A stretch of DNA of 24,616 bases from SHAN690 sp023262195 (GCA_038142005.1 JAYQJE010000002.1:1-24616); one strand, 5' to 3'. Positions 1 through 9,043 are shown, counted from the first letter of the stretch. The notes: a model not told the origin generated them from the sequence alone. Made by a program: numbers and translations.

Positions 1-2883
1 GTCAGGACAAAATCCGTTTGGCGCAGAAATCAACACAAGCTCACGATCATCATTGGCTCTATATCGATAGCTATTGGGACCTACTTGCGTTATGTTGTCA
101 TAGTCAGACCAATAAACGCTATCGGTGCCTTCTACATGGATGGTGACAGGCTCATCTTTACAAACCACGGTGTCGTTTAGGAATATGTTTGTATACGCTT
201 GGGGCTTGGTGTAAAAATTAATCCAAGTAGAATCAATACAGCCTAGAGAGTCTTCGCCAGTGATTTTCATGGTTAAAGAATCTTTGGGCGTTAGTAAAAA
301 CCCAACCTCCAACACTTCTACGATACTGTCTGGCGACCATGTATAATTCTGTGCACCATAAACCCTCAATACCTGCTGATCGCCTCGGCAAATGATGGAA
401 TCATAGGGCTCAACAAACAAAACAGGGCTGGGAGGCACCCAAACGTAGAACGAATCAATCCAAGTGCAGACTCCATAATCCTTTTGAGTGATGTAGACAT
501 GACCTGACTCATCCCACAGAAAGGTTGCTGTGGTATCGTTAAAAGCGATGCTTTCGGTTGATGACCAAGTGACCGAATCATTTGGGGTGTAAGTAATCTC
601 TTTTGGCATACCGGTGCACTGAAGCACCGTGTCTAGCATCTGTTCAAATGACTTTTCCAATACATTGAGGTTATAACTACTCACACATGCTGAAGAGTCA
701 AGACCTATGCCTACAATTTCATAGAAGGTAGATTCGCTTGGGCTGAGCGTAAACTCAGTACCCTGTTCGGAGTATAGTCCGAATGTGTCTGACAGTTGAA
801 ATGAAGGTGGAGTTCCACCAAGTACTAGGTGATGCTGTCGCCCTCGCAAATGGTGGTATCGTCAGGCACAATGTATTTTGTAATGGTATCAACGGCAATC
901 GTGACATATCCAATTCGATAGTTACAGCTATCAAATTGAATTAACACACCATAGGTGGTGGTAGTGTCAGGATATACCACCGTATGACTTGAATCTGTAG
1001 AGGTGATGTTAATCTCTGGAAACCATCGGTAAGAATCTCCACCCGAGGCCGATAGTGGCACGCTATCACCCACGCACACAATGGTGTCGGACGAAAGTGA
1101 ATAGGGAAAAGTGTCTGGAGGGTTACACAGTTGTTTGAAGCAATGAGCGAAAGTTGCTGATGTAATGTTGTCAACCCCTGTTATGAGAATTTGGTTGCTG
1201 TCATTGAAAGCGAGATCATAAACGGGTGTAGTCACGGAGATACTGTCGATTGTACCAAGAGAATTATCCAGCTTCAACACGTGTGTTTGAGTTCCAAGAT
1301 ATATGTCACCACAGTTGTCTACGATAATACCACCATTCATACTCACGATACCAGATGGGATGACCGTATCATTCACAAACACTCCGCTCGCTGATATGCG
1401 CTGGATCAGATGTTGTCCATCATATGTGTAAACGTATTGAGAATCAACGGCAATAGCGTTAAGCTCACCTCGTATGGTTTGACCAAAGCTCAGATTGCCA
1501 TAGGAGGGCCAAAATAGGAGAGCGGTGTATGGCCATTGGGTATTTGATAGTCGATCTTCATTCCCGAGCACATCTTAAGCAAGTGGTTTAGGGATAAAAA
1601 ATAGTAATCACCCTGTGGTGATGATGTCGCTGATCTAACTTCATCGGAAGTGGCGAGTTGATCGTTGGGCAAAAGAAAGGCCGAGAGTGGTTGACCCGTT
1701 TCTGGGTCAAGGTTATGAAGTTTAGATCCGTTTACGCCCCAGTTTCCCCCTCCGATAAACTGATTTTCTGAGCAATTGAATTCTAGTGTCCAAGCTTCAT
1801 TAAATGCAGTGGTCCAAAGGTTGAGACCGTTCTCATCATATTTACCAACCCTACCAATGGCCGAAACAAAAATTGTACTCGACTCATGATCAATTTCTAG
1901 GTCCCCGTTGGTTGGAGAGTTAGCATTAAAAATATTGGACCAAATAAGCGTGCCATTTGCAGTGTATTTGCGCACCTCATCTTCAGCATATGTGGCCGTG
2001 TTTAAATAGACATAGATGTTACTGCCTTCGTCTGTTTCAACGTTGAGTACTTCAGCAAAAAAGGTGTCAAGATCATTTACCCAAGGGTCAATGGTTAATG
2101 GCCAGTTAGGTACGTTGTCAGCCTTGAACGATACCTTATGGTCGTTCAATTCAAAGTCGACAGCCACAGCTTCACCATTGGTGATAAACGCGGTGGGCGC
2201 CATATCGATCAAATTCAATACGCCTTTTTTTACGCTTATTTCATTTTCTTTCGTGAGCGACACTTCAGACGCTTGATCAATGTTCCATGCGAATCGATCT
2301 AGACCTTCCTGAGTGCTTATCTCTATGTCATACTTCAAGCCACCATCCTTTGGATAGAAAGTCACCAAAGTGCCAGTGTTAGTGTTTTTGCAGGTAATGG
2401 CTTGATACACCTTTGCATTAGTCAATTGATCTCCTTTAAGAGGAGTAAAATGAAATTTGTTTGAAAGCAGGTCATCTCTATCTGCGACTATCACATCAAA
2501 TCCGTCATTCCAAAAATGGATTACAGATTCTTCAATGGTTTCTAAATAAATATCTCCACCGCGTTCGAGCTCAATTTGCTCAATTTGTTCATAGGTTAAA
2601 TCAGACCCAAGCGAAGACTCCAACTCTTCCATCCGCTCTCCATATACTTCTTCGTCAAAGGCATTCTTGAAGACACTGAACCCCTTGTTGTGGATGTAAA
2701 AAATGGATGAATTACCATACATCATGTACTTCACATCCACTTTGTGCTTGCGCTCGAAGTAGGCACATTGACCAATGTCTTCAATAAAATTTGAGTTGGA
2801 AAGATTGTTTTTCTGCCAAGATTGGCTTGGCAGAGTGGTGGTTGTGGCCAGGAATAGGATTAGGATTAGGAGAGCGAGCGCAT
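1..2883 (-). CDS. Large secreted Ig/PKD-repeat protein, probably a T9SS cargo (3' end outside window, frameshifted)
   Basis: This is an exported adhesin-like protein of more than 900 residues. Its C-terminus, where a type IX sorting domain would be expected, lies off the left edge. Repaired, it starts at the ATG at 2883 with a signal peptide (MRSLLILILFLATT-like). An N-terminal domain follows, beginning FIEDIGQ and ending PLTIDPW, which resembles the DUF7948 region of Bacteroidota gliding-motility-associated proteins. Next come beta-propeller-like segments (KYDENG, HNLDPETG, VLKLDNS) and then repeated Ig/PKD-like modules marked by DTIVCVGDS, DTTICEGDS, DSIICRGDQ and DTVVCKDEP. The frame is broken near 2874, near 1505 (a C run one base short) and near 828 (one base missing). 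Across each break the protein continues sensibly in the new frame, so I treat it as one gene. The ligand is unknown. The family assignment rests on recalled sequence patterns. Confidence 0.75.
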
Positions 2884-3010
2884 ACTAGAGGGCGTTGGTG
2901 AAGTTCGTTACTTTAAGGACGAGGAAATTAGAATTAAAGATGCATGGACCGAAGAATTTTGGATAATATTAACGTCAGATGGCAATGTAGTGCTCCTTTT
3001 TATCAGATGA
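2870..3010 (+). pseudogene. 5'-truncated C-terminal remnant of an unknown gene
   Basis: An open stretch ends at the TGA at 3008-3010, 21 bases before a strong terminator. It encodes a protein-like tail (VRYFKDEEIRIKDAW, then ILTSDGNVVLLFIR) with alternating hydrophobic residues, as in a small beta-rich domain. It has no start codon. Its upstream end runs directly into the signal-peptide coding region of the divergent secreted protein. I do not recognise the family. It may be the surviving 3' end of a deleted gene, or one side of an assembly join, or chance. Confidence 0.4.
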
Positions 3011-3031
3011 AATTTACTTAGGGATGGCAAA

Positions 3032-3070
3032 AAAAGCCCCGTTGCTTTCACAATGAGGCTTTTATTTTTT
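3032..3070. terminator. Bidirectional rho-independent terminator
   Basis: A 13-pair stem with one C/A mismatch and one G-T pair (AAAAGCCCCGTTG against CAATGAGGCTTTT) encloses the loop CTTTCA. T-rich tracts flank it on both strands. It can end both the remnant at 2870-3010 and the leftward transcript of the RRM/helicase genes. Confidence 0.8.
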
Positions 3071-3078
3071 AAGTCTCA

Positions 3079-3098
3079 ATGTCAATCAAAATTGACAT
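3079..3098. repeat. Perfect 8-bp inverted repeat
   Basis: ATGTCAAT and ATTGACAT enclose CAAA. It lies between the RRM stop codon and the terminator at 3032-3070, so it would form a second hairpin in the 3' untranslated region of the RRM transcript. No T tract follows, so it may be an mRNA-end stabiliser rather than a terminator. Confidence 0.5.
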
Positions 3099-3128
3099 CA
3101 TAGACTAAGTGCACCTGACCAGGCCAAC

Positions 3129-3384
3129 TTATCTCTGACCTCTGTCTTCTGCTTGCTTCACCACGATTGTTCTGCCTCTCAGCTCACTGCCATCCAATTC
3201 ACGCATGGCATGTTCGCCATCTTCATGATTTTCCATTTCTACAAAGGCAAATCCGCGCGAACGTCCTGTTTCGCGATCGGTTACCACATGTGCGGATGAT
3301 ACATTTCCATATTCACCAAAAAGTGGTTTCAAGGGATTCACTGGTTACTCCATAATCGAGTTGTGCTACAAATAGTTTTATCAT
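3129..3384 (-). CDS. Small RRM-domain RNA-binding protein (one frameshift)
   Basis: This is a single RNA-recognition-motif protein of about 84 residues. The start is the ATG at 3384 (MIKLFVAQLDYG). RNP2 is LFVAQL near residue 4 and RNP1 is RGFAFVEM near residue 45, with the two aromatic Phe of RNP1 intact. It ends soon after the domain with a short charged tail (QAEDRGQR). One extra base near 3330 splits the frame, and removing it gives ESLKPLFGEYG as in other RRM proteins. It lies 17 bases downstream of the DEAD-box helicase on the same strand, with an A-rich leader before the ATG, so the two are probably co-transcribed. Small bacterial RRM proteins bind single-stranded RNA, and pairing with a helicase suggests a shared role in RNA unwinding or cold adaptation. 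That role is inferred from context. Confidence 0.88.
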
Positions 3385-3401
3385 TTTTTCTAGTTGTTTA
3401 A

Positions 3402-4637
3402 TTAATTATTTGGTTCGTTATCTATAAATGTTAGTGCCATGCCGGTCTTGCCAGCACGCCCAGTTCTTCCAATTCGGTGTATATAACTGTCGAAGGAAGC
3501 TGGGGCTTGGTAGTTTATTACGTGACTCACGTCAGACACATCAATGCCTCGTGCTGCCACATCCGTGGCGACTAGCACCCTTACTCTTCCAGTCTTGAAA
3601 GCGTGCAGAGCGTTTTGTCGAGCATTCTGACTCTTGTTGCCGTGAATTTGATCTGCCTCTATGCCAGCCATATTCAATTTCTTGCACAGTCGGTTCACTT
3701 TGTGTTTTGTCTCTTCGAAAAGGATGACCTTAACGAAGGATGTGTTTTGAAGTTGCTCGCACAACACACCAAACTTATTCACCCTTTTTCAAGGCGTATG
3801 ATGTCCTGTTGGATATGTTCTGCAGAGGCGTTTCCCTCGCTCACTTTTACCACTGCAGGGGTTGGTGAGTATGCCATCAATCAGCGATTGCTGCTTATGA
3901 TCAAGTGTAGCAGAGAACAACAAACTTTGTTTGCGTTGACTCATTCCGGCAATAATCCGCTTTACGTCATGGACAAAACCCATGTCGAGCATTCTGTCAA
4001 ATTCATCCAATACAAGCGTGTGGAAAAAGTTGAGATTTATTGCCTTCCGAGATACTAAGTCAAGCAGTCGGCCTGGTGTTGCAATCACAATATGGCTAAC
4101 CTTCCTTGCCGACTGTAAATCTTTGTTGATGTTGGTACCTCCAATAAAGCACGAGCTATGCAGTTGCATACCGGTAGTGAGGCTTTTATACTCCTGCTCG
4201 ACTTGCAAGGCGAGTTCTCGAGTAGGAACCACAACCAATGCATAGTGCCTTTTGGGCTGCTTTAAGAGTTGTTCGATAATTGGGATAAGAAAAGCGGCAG
4301 TTTTTCCAGTGCCAGTTTGTGCTATGCCAAGAAGGTCACGACCTTCGGTTAGCGGCTTTATTGTTTTGTCTTGAATTTCTGACGGGTACTCAAACCCCTT
4401 GGTTTTCAGTGCCTTTTTAATGGCATTACTCAAAGGCATGTCATCAAATCTTTGTGGTGCGCTGTAGGATTCGACTTGGCGCACTGAAGCGTTGTGAATG
4501 AATCTATTCGGATCAATGGTTGATGTTTTCTTTTGCGAAGAAGATTTTCTTCCTTGCTTTTTTCTGTTGCGAGCAACATGTGTTTGAGAGCTATGCGATT
4601 TCGCGTCTCTCAATCTTGGTTCAAATGTTTGTTTCAT
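3402..4637 (-). CDS. DEAD-box ATP-dependent RNA helicase, RhlE-like (two compensating frameshifts)
   Basis: This is an RNA helicase of about 411 residues. After a basic, low-complexity N-terminus of roughly 60 residues come the Q motif (GFEYPSEIQ), motif I AQTGTGKT, Ia PTRELALQ, Ib TPGRLLD, motif II DEFD, motif III SAT, motif V ATDVAARGIDV and motif VI HRIGRTGRAG. Motif II reads Asp-Glu-Phe-Asp instead of DEAD, while the flanking RMLDMGF is typical. The frame is lost at a C run near 3858 (one base too many) and restored at an A run near 3787 (one base too few). Between the two sites the intermediate frame reads AVVKVSEGNASAEHIQQ, a normal linker to the second RecA lobe. The two errors cancel, which argues for sequencing error rather than decay. 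It lies 17 bases upstream of the RRM gene. Confidence 0.9.
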
Positions 4638-4709
4638 ATAGAGAAATCATATACCGAGCTAATTTGCTGGCATAGAATGTATTTGGGGATAACCCAATTG
4701 TTGTAAATA

Positions 4710-5823
4710 TTAATGGTTGACCACTTTTACCGTCTCAGGTGGTTTGCTGAGTATGTATAGCATACGTGCGTGATCGGCTATGGCCTCACGAAACGTATTT
4801 CGGCTGCGATATGGAAGTTTGAATTCTAATGCTGTTTCTTTTACAATTTTGGAAATCTGTGGGTAATGAACATGGGAAATATTCGAAAAAAGGTGATGCT
4901 CAACTTGAAAATTTAAACCTCCGATAAACCAAGATAGCCATTTGTTTTTCGGAGCAAAATTTGTGGTGGTTAAAAGTTGATGCAGCGCCCAATCATTTTG
5001 CATGTCACCATTCGATTCGGGCAGAGGAAATTTTGAATCGGGCATGACATGGGCCGATTGAAAAACGATTGATAAGAGAAAGCCCAGTAACCCCGTGCAT
5101 TACTAAAAACCCAGCGATGATAATCCAAGGGCTGACTGGAAGGAGCAGCATAGGAATAAGTAGCATGTATCCTATATACACCATCTTGCCGAAAGCGATG
5201 TTTAAGAGCGCCTTAATCAATTCAGATTGTGACTTAATCAGGCCAATTTTGCGATAGTGAAATGCTTGTTCAAAATCTGTGTAGATCACCTTTACGAATG
5301 ACATAAGGGGATAGAACAGCCAGGCATGTATGTGTTGAAAGCGATGGATGAATTTGTGCTCTTGGTTGGGAGAAAATCGCAATACTGGAGGGCCATCGAT
5401 GTCTTCGTCAGCGCCTTGAATATTGGTGTACGTATGGTGCAATACATTGTGCTGAAGTCTCCAGATCAAGGCGTTGCCGCCAACTAAATCCATGCTGAAT
5501 GACATTATTCGATTAACACGGTTATTGCTTGAATATGACCCATGGTTTGCATCATGCATGATGCTCGAGCCTATGCCTGCCACGCCTACACCCATCAAAA
5601 ACCAAAGGCCAATGAATGGTAGGGTAGCGGTGACCAATCCAGAAATCATAAGGGCATAAGGAATGCCAAATATGAGCACCATGGCGATGGTTTTAATAAC
5701 CATCTTTCTACCTCCTTTTTTGGAAATTCCATTTTCTTCGAAATAGTTGTCGATACGTTGTTTGAGTGTTTTGTAGAAGTCTTGATTAGACGTTCTATCG
5801 AATCGGTGCTGAGTATAATGCAT
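4710..5823 (-). CDS. Membrane fatty acid desaturase, acyl-CoA/front-end type (one frameshift)
   Basis: This is an integral-membrane di-iron desaturase of about 370 residues that inserts a double bond into acyl chains. The three histidine boxes are present: HDANH, HNVLHH and QVEHH, the last with the Gln typical of front-end and linoleoyl-CoA desaturases. Hydrophobic stretches follow the N-terminal cytosolic part (VIKTIAMVLIFGIPYAL, LPFIGLWFLMGVGVAGI), with further ones near WIIIAGFLVMHG. No cytochrome b5 domain is seen. One extra base near 5067-5073 splits the frame, and removing it gives GLSLIIVFQSAHVMPDS, which aligns with the second desaturase at 20444-21551. It lies 72 bases upstream of the helicase on the same strand. 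The regiospecificity cannot be read from the sequence. Confidence 0.9.
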
Positions 5824-6045
5824 AGTGTCAATAACGGCTTCAGTAAAACCTTGATTTCTTATTAGATGCTTGGGGATGAATGTATTTTAACGCCAGACCT
5901 CTCTCGCATTGTAAATCCAACTCACGAGCTTAGCCGAATCAAAAGAGTAAAGAGAGATTAATCTTGTTAGGAGAATCCACCTTGACTATAAGTCTGCTAA
6001 GAATAGGCGATAAAGATAGCTTTATATCGAGCCACATTACATGAG

Positions 6046-6135
6046 ATGAATAAACTAGAGAAGATTAACAGAGTAAGGCTGGTTTCTAGAATTGCTCGAA
6101 AGGTTCTACACCTTGAACATACTTTGAATAAATAG
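6046..6135 (+). CDS. Possible 29-residue basic micro-ORF ending in a terminator
   Basis: An ATG-initiated ORF of 29 codons (MNKLEKINRVRLVSRIARKV, then LHLEHTLNK) encodes a basic, potentially amphipathic helix. Its stop codon lies inside the left arm of the terminator at 6129-6159. I see no clear ribosome-binding site or promoter. It could be a small protein, a leader peptide, or a chance ORF within a small RNA. I do not recognise it. Confidence 0.3.
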   Translation: MNKLEKINRVRLVSRIARKVLHLEHTLNK

Positions 6136-6159
6136 CCTGTGCGGAACTCAGGCTATTTA
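6129..6159 (+). terminator. Rho-independent terminator-like hairpin
   Basis: A perfect 11-bp inverted repeat (TAAATAGCCTG and CAGGCTATTTA) encloses a 9-base loop. The T tract after it is weak. The hairpin is strong and lies in an otherwise gene-poor stretch, suggesting that a short transcript ends here. Confidence 0.6.
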
Positions 6160-6161
6160 AT

Positions 6162-6226
6162 TAAGTCGGGATGATCTCGATTTACATCGGTATGACCTCT
6201 ACGACCTCTCGTGCTAACAACCGAAA
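6162..6226 (-). repeat. Possible degenerate remnant of a tRNA-Pro 3' end
   Basis: On the minus strand this stretch shares ATCATCCCGACT-like sequence and a GAGAGGTCG segment with the 3' part of the intact tRNA-Pro gene about 110 bases to the right. The T-arm is not intact and no cloverleaf can be drawn. It may be the remains of a tandem tRNA copy or an attachment-site duplication. The match is short. Confidence 0.25.
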
Positions 6227-6232
6227 TAGATC

Positions 6233-6270
6233 AAACAAAAAGCTTCCAGTTTCCTGAAAGCATTTTGTTT
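6233..6270. terminator. Bidirectional terminator just 3' of tRNA-Pro
   Basis: Two 17-base arms (from AAACAAAAAGC to CATTTTGTTT) pair with two mismatches around the loop TTTC. A/T-rich ends supply T tracts on both strands. It begins five bases beyond the tRNA-Pro 3' end, so it would terminate the leftward tRNA transcript. Confidence 0.75.
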
Positions 6271-6275
6271 ATTAG

Positions 6276-6349
6276 TCGGGATGACAGGACTTGAACCTGC
6301 GGCCTCTCGCCCCCCAGACGAGCACTCTACCGGACTGAGCTACATCCCG
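6276..6349 (-). tRNA. tRNA-Pro (anticodon GGG)
   Basis: On the minus strand the acceptor CGGGATG pairs with CATCCCG, followed by discriminator A. The D-arm is AGCTCAGTCCGGTAGAGTGC. The anticodon stem encloses the loop CTGGGGG, giving anticodon GGG. The T-arm contains GGTTCAAGTCC. CCA is not encoded. It is a complete 74-nt cloverleaf reading CCC and CCT codons. Confidence 0.95.
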
Positions 6350-6358
6350 AACGAAGCG

Positions 6359-6366
6359 CGAATGTA
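6359..6366 (-). promoter_or_regulatory. Candidate -7 box of the tRNA-Pro promoter
   Basis: TACATTCG on the minus strand differs by one base from the Bacteroidota -7 consensus TAnnTTTG and lies ten bases upstream of the tRNA 5' end. No clear -33 TTG element is visible. Confidence 0.4.
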
Positions 6367-6667
6367 TGATTTGAAGGAATAAGTTAGAATTGAAATAAAT
6401 TGAATCTCTAGAGCATCGGTAAAGCACTCAAAAAGCGATCCTCCACATCTTTTTTTTCAGCATGAGCCCCAGTAACAACTCATGCGACCCAAGTGTTTGG
6501 GTGCTCAATCCGAAAAAGAAAGTGAAGAATACTACTAAAGCTCTAGTGAACACGGTGGAGATATTTTGTTAGAAAAGTAAGTAAAATAAGCGAGTTGCTG
6601 TCTTTATAGCTCAATCCTCACTCAACTCCACCAGTTTCATTTTCTTTGTCACATAAAATTAAGCTAA
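6367..6667. other. Intergenic stretch between tRNA-Pro and fabG
   Basis: I see no recognisable gene. A 36-codon ORF (6462-6572, +) starting MSPSNNSCDPS and ending NTVEIFC is open but has no family resemblance or convincing start signal, so I do not call it as a gene. The fabG promoter should lie here, but no clear TAnnTTTG box stands out near the fabG ATG. Confidence 0.5.
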
Positions 6668-7414
6668 ATGAAATTACTCGAGAATAAAGTGGTCATTGTA
6701 ACCGGAGCCACGCGTGGAATTGGAAAAGGAATTGTTGAAAAATTCGCTGAAAATGGAGCAAATATTGCTTTTACATGTGTTAAAATGTCAGACTCTTCCA
6801 TAGAGTTTGAAAAGCAATTAGAAAGTCTAGGTGTTAAAGCAAAAGTTTATGAGTCTGATGCTGCCGATTATGATTCTGCTTTAAAATTAGCTGAAGATGT
6901 ATTAAATGACTTTGGAAGTATTGATGTTTTAGTTAATAATGCTGGAATTACTAAAGATAATTTACTTATGCGTATGAGTGAAGAAGATTTTAATGACGTT
7001 ATGAAAATCAATATGAATTCTGTCTTCAATAACACTAAAGCTGTTTTAAGACAAATGCTTAAGCAAAGAAATGGTTCGATAATTAATCTTAGTTCAGTAG
7101 TTGGTGTTAAAGGAAATGCTGGACAGTCAAATTACTCATCTTCAAAAGCTGGAATTATTGGTTTTACTAAATCTGTAGCACTTGAACTAGGATCTAGAAA
7201 TATCAGATGTAATGCGATTGCACCAGGCTTTATTGAAACTGAAATGACAAGTGTGTTGGACGAAACTATGGTGCAACAATGGCGTGATGCTATTCCGTTA
7301 AAACGTGGAGGAACAACGGAAGACGTAGCAAACCTCACCTTGTTCTTGGCAAGCGATATGTCGGCTTACATTACAGGGCAAACCATTAATGTAGATGGGG
7401 GCATGTTGACCTAA
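6668..7414 (+). CDS. fabG: 3-oxoacyl-[acyl-carrier-protein] reductase
   Basis: This is a cytosolic NADPH-dependent reductase of fatty acid elongation, which reduces 3-oxoacyl-ACP to 3-hydroxyacyl-ACP. It is a classical short-chain dehydrogenase of 248 residues. The cofactor motif TGATRGIG is at residues 12-19, NNAG at 90-93, the catalytic Ser near 142-143, and Tyr156 and Lys160 in YSSSK. The C-terminal INVDGG is typical of FabG. The length is normal and the frame is intact. Base composition is odd. The middle, roughly 6720-7200, is about 23-33% GC per 60-base line, whereas the last 150 bases are near 47%, like neighbouring genes. Other short-chain dehydrogenases share these motifs, but overall length and motif set favour FabG. 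Confidence 0.9.
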   Translation: MKLLENKVVIVTGATRGIGKGIVEKFAENGANIAFTCVKMSDSSIEFEKQLESLGVKAKVYESDAADYDSALKLAEDVLNDFGSIDVLVNNAGITKDNLLMRMSEEDFNDVMKINMNSVFNNTKAVLRQMLKQRNGSIINLSSVVGVKGNAGQSNYSSSKAGIIGFTKSVALELGSRNIRCNAIAPGFIETEMTSVLDETMVQQWRDAIPLKRGGTTEDVANLTLFLASDMSAYITGQTINVDGGMLT

Positions 7415-7462
7415 CACCAGCGTGCGAGACTTAGGCTTGCGCCCGTGAATAACCTCGTTGAA

Positions 7463-7488
7463 AAGAGAAGTTTGGTTGATCTTCTCTT
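7463..7488 (+). terminator. Hairpin between fabG and guaA
   Basis: An 8-bp perfect inverted repeat (AAGAGAAG and CTTCTCTT) with a 10-base loop lies 49 bases after the fabG stop codon. No T tract follows, so it is a weak terminator or an attenuating hairpin ahead of guaA. A TACATTTG box at 7503-7510 fits the Bacteroidota -7 consensus but is only three bases from the guaA ATG, so I do not call it as a promoter. Confidence 0.4.
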
Positions 7489-7513
7489 CTAGGGTTTAAA
7501 TCTACATTTGACC

Positions 7514-9043
7514 ATGCAAGAAATGATCTTAATCCTTGATTGTGGATCGCAGTATACACAGCTCATTGCTAGGCGAGTACGCGAGTTAAACGTGTATTGT
7601 GAAATTCACCCATACAATGATTTCCCTGAGATAGACGACCATATTAAAGGCGTAATACTGAGTGGTAGCCCTTTCTCAGTAAGGCAGGATGACCATCCAG
7701 TACCTGATTTGTCTAAGATTAAGGGCAAGAAGCCATTGCTGGCCGTTTGCTACGGTGCACAATTTATTGCACACAATTTTGGTGGGGAAGTACAAGCTTC
7801 TTCAAAACGTGAATATGGCCGCGCTAAGCTGAGCCATGTAGACCACACACAACCCATATTGAGGGGAATTCCGCAAGACTCGCAGGTGTGGATGTCGCAT
7901 GCTGACACCATCTTCAGCTTACCTAAAAATGCTGAAATTATTTGCAGTACAGATGATGTAACAATTGCTGGTTACTATATTCAAAAGAGTACACTTATGC
8001 CATTCAATTTCATCCAGAAGTTTATCATAGTACGGATGGTAAAACACTGCTGCAAAACTTTGTGGTTTCCATTTGTGGTTGTGATCAAAGTTGGACTCCA
8101 GAGTCGTACGTAAAAACCACTGTTGAAAGCTTAAAACAGCAGCTTGGATCAGACAAAGTTTTACTTGGTTTGAGTGGTGGTGTGGATAGTTCGGTGGCCG
8201 CCATGCTTTTGCACAGAGCTATTGGCGAAAATCTGTATTGCATTTTTGTGGACAATGGTCTTTTGCGTAAGCATGAATTTTCAAGTGTATTGGATCAATA
8301 CAAGTACCTTGGCCTAAACGTGAAAGGAGTAGATGCCTCACAGCGCTTTTATGACGCATTGAAAGGGGAGAGCGATCAGAGGGCAAGCGAAAAATTATTG
8401 GTCGTGTATTTATTGAGGTGTTTGATGATGAAGCTCATCAGCTTAGCGATGTGAATTGGTTAGGTCAGGGCACCATTTATCCTGATGTGATCGAGAGTCT
8501 AAGAGCGTAAAAGGTCCTTCAGCTACCATTAAATCGCACCATAATGTGGGTGGGTTACCCGATTTTATGAAATTGAAAGTGGTGGAGCCGCTAAGCTCAT
8601 TGTTTAAAGATGAAGTGAGGGAAGTTGGGCATACGCTGGGTTTGTCCCATGAAATATTGGGTCGACACCCATTTCCAGGGCCAGGTTTAGGCATCCGAAT
8701 ACTTGGGGACATTACCCCCGAAAAGGTTGAAGTGTTGCAAAACGTGGACTACATCTATACCGAGGCGCTCAAGGAGGAAGGGCTCTACGATCAGATTTGG
8801 CAAGCCGGATCAATTCTATTGCCCGTGCAGTCGGTAGGTGTAATGGGTGATGAGCGCACTTATGAGAATGCAGTAGCTCTTCGGGCCGTAACTTCCACTG
8901 ATGGCATGACAGCCGATTGGTTTCACTTTCCACATGAGTTTCTCGCTCGAGTATCAAACAAGATTATTAATCAAGTAAAAGGGGTGAATCGTGTGGTTTA
9001 CGACATTAGCTCTAAGCCACCCGCAACAATCGAATGGGAATAG
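7514..9043 (+). CDS. guaA: GMP synthase (glutamine-hydrolysing), with three indels
   Basis: GuaA converts XMP to GMP using ATP and glutamine. The N-terminal class I amidotransferase shows DCGSQYTQLIARRVREL, the nucleophile Cys in AVCYGAQ, and the catalytic His/Glu in FHPEV. The ATP-pyrophosphatase domain has the P-loop LGLSGGVDSSV, followed by the dimerisation domain (GRHPFPGPGLGIR, ending PPATIEWE). I chose the ATG at 7514 (MQEMILILD), since MQE is the usual start in relatives. The reading frame breaks at 7983-7986 (an A run one short, restoring KEYTYAIQFHPEV), at 8377 (one C missing, restoring SDPEGKRKIIG) and at 8502-8505 (an AG duplication, restoring ESLSVKGPSATIKSHH). Repaired, it is 509 residues, a normal length. 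Three errors in a conserved single-copy purine gene argue for sequencing error. Its stop overlaps the next gene by ten bases. Confidence 0.93.

Noticed and set aside
366..581. 71-codon ORF on the minus strand
   Set aside because: It is a shadow frame; the frame that continues the large secreted protein through this region encodes Ig/PKD-like repeats.
2850..2870. Telomere-like AGGATT tandem repeats
   Set aside because: They are CTA/ATC codons of a Leu/Ile-rich signal peptide on the minus strand; only about three units are present.
7503..7510. TACATTTG as the guaA promoter -7 box
   Set aside because: It is only three bases from the guaA ATG and the nearest TTG lies 24 bases upstream; initiation there would start inside the coding region.
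8443..8712. 89-codon antisense ORF opposite guaA
   Set aside because: It lies wholly opposite conserved guaA sequence and has no recognisable features.
7514..9043. guaA as a pseudogene
   Set aside because: Every domain and motif is intact once three small indels are corrected, and the same error type affects many neighbours; sequencing error is the simpler explanation.
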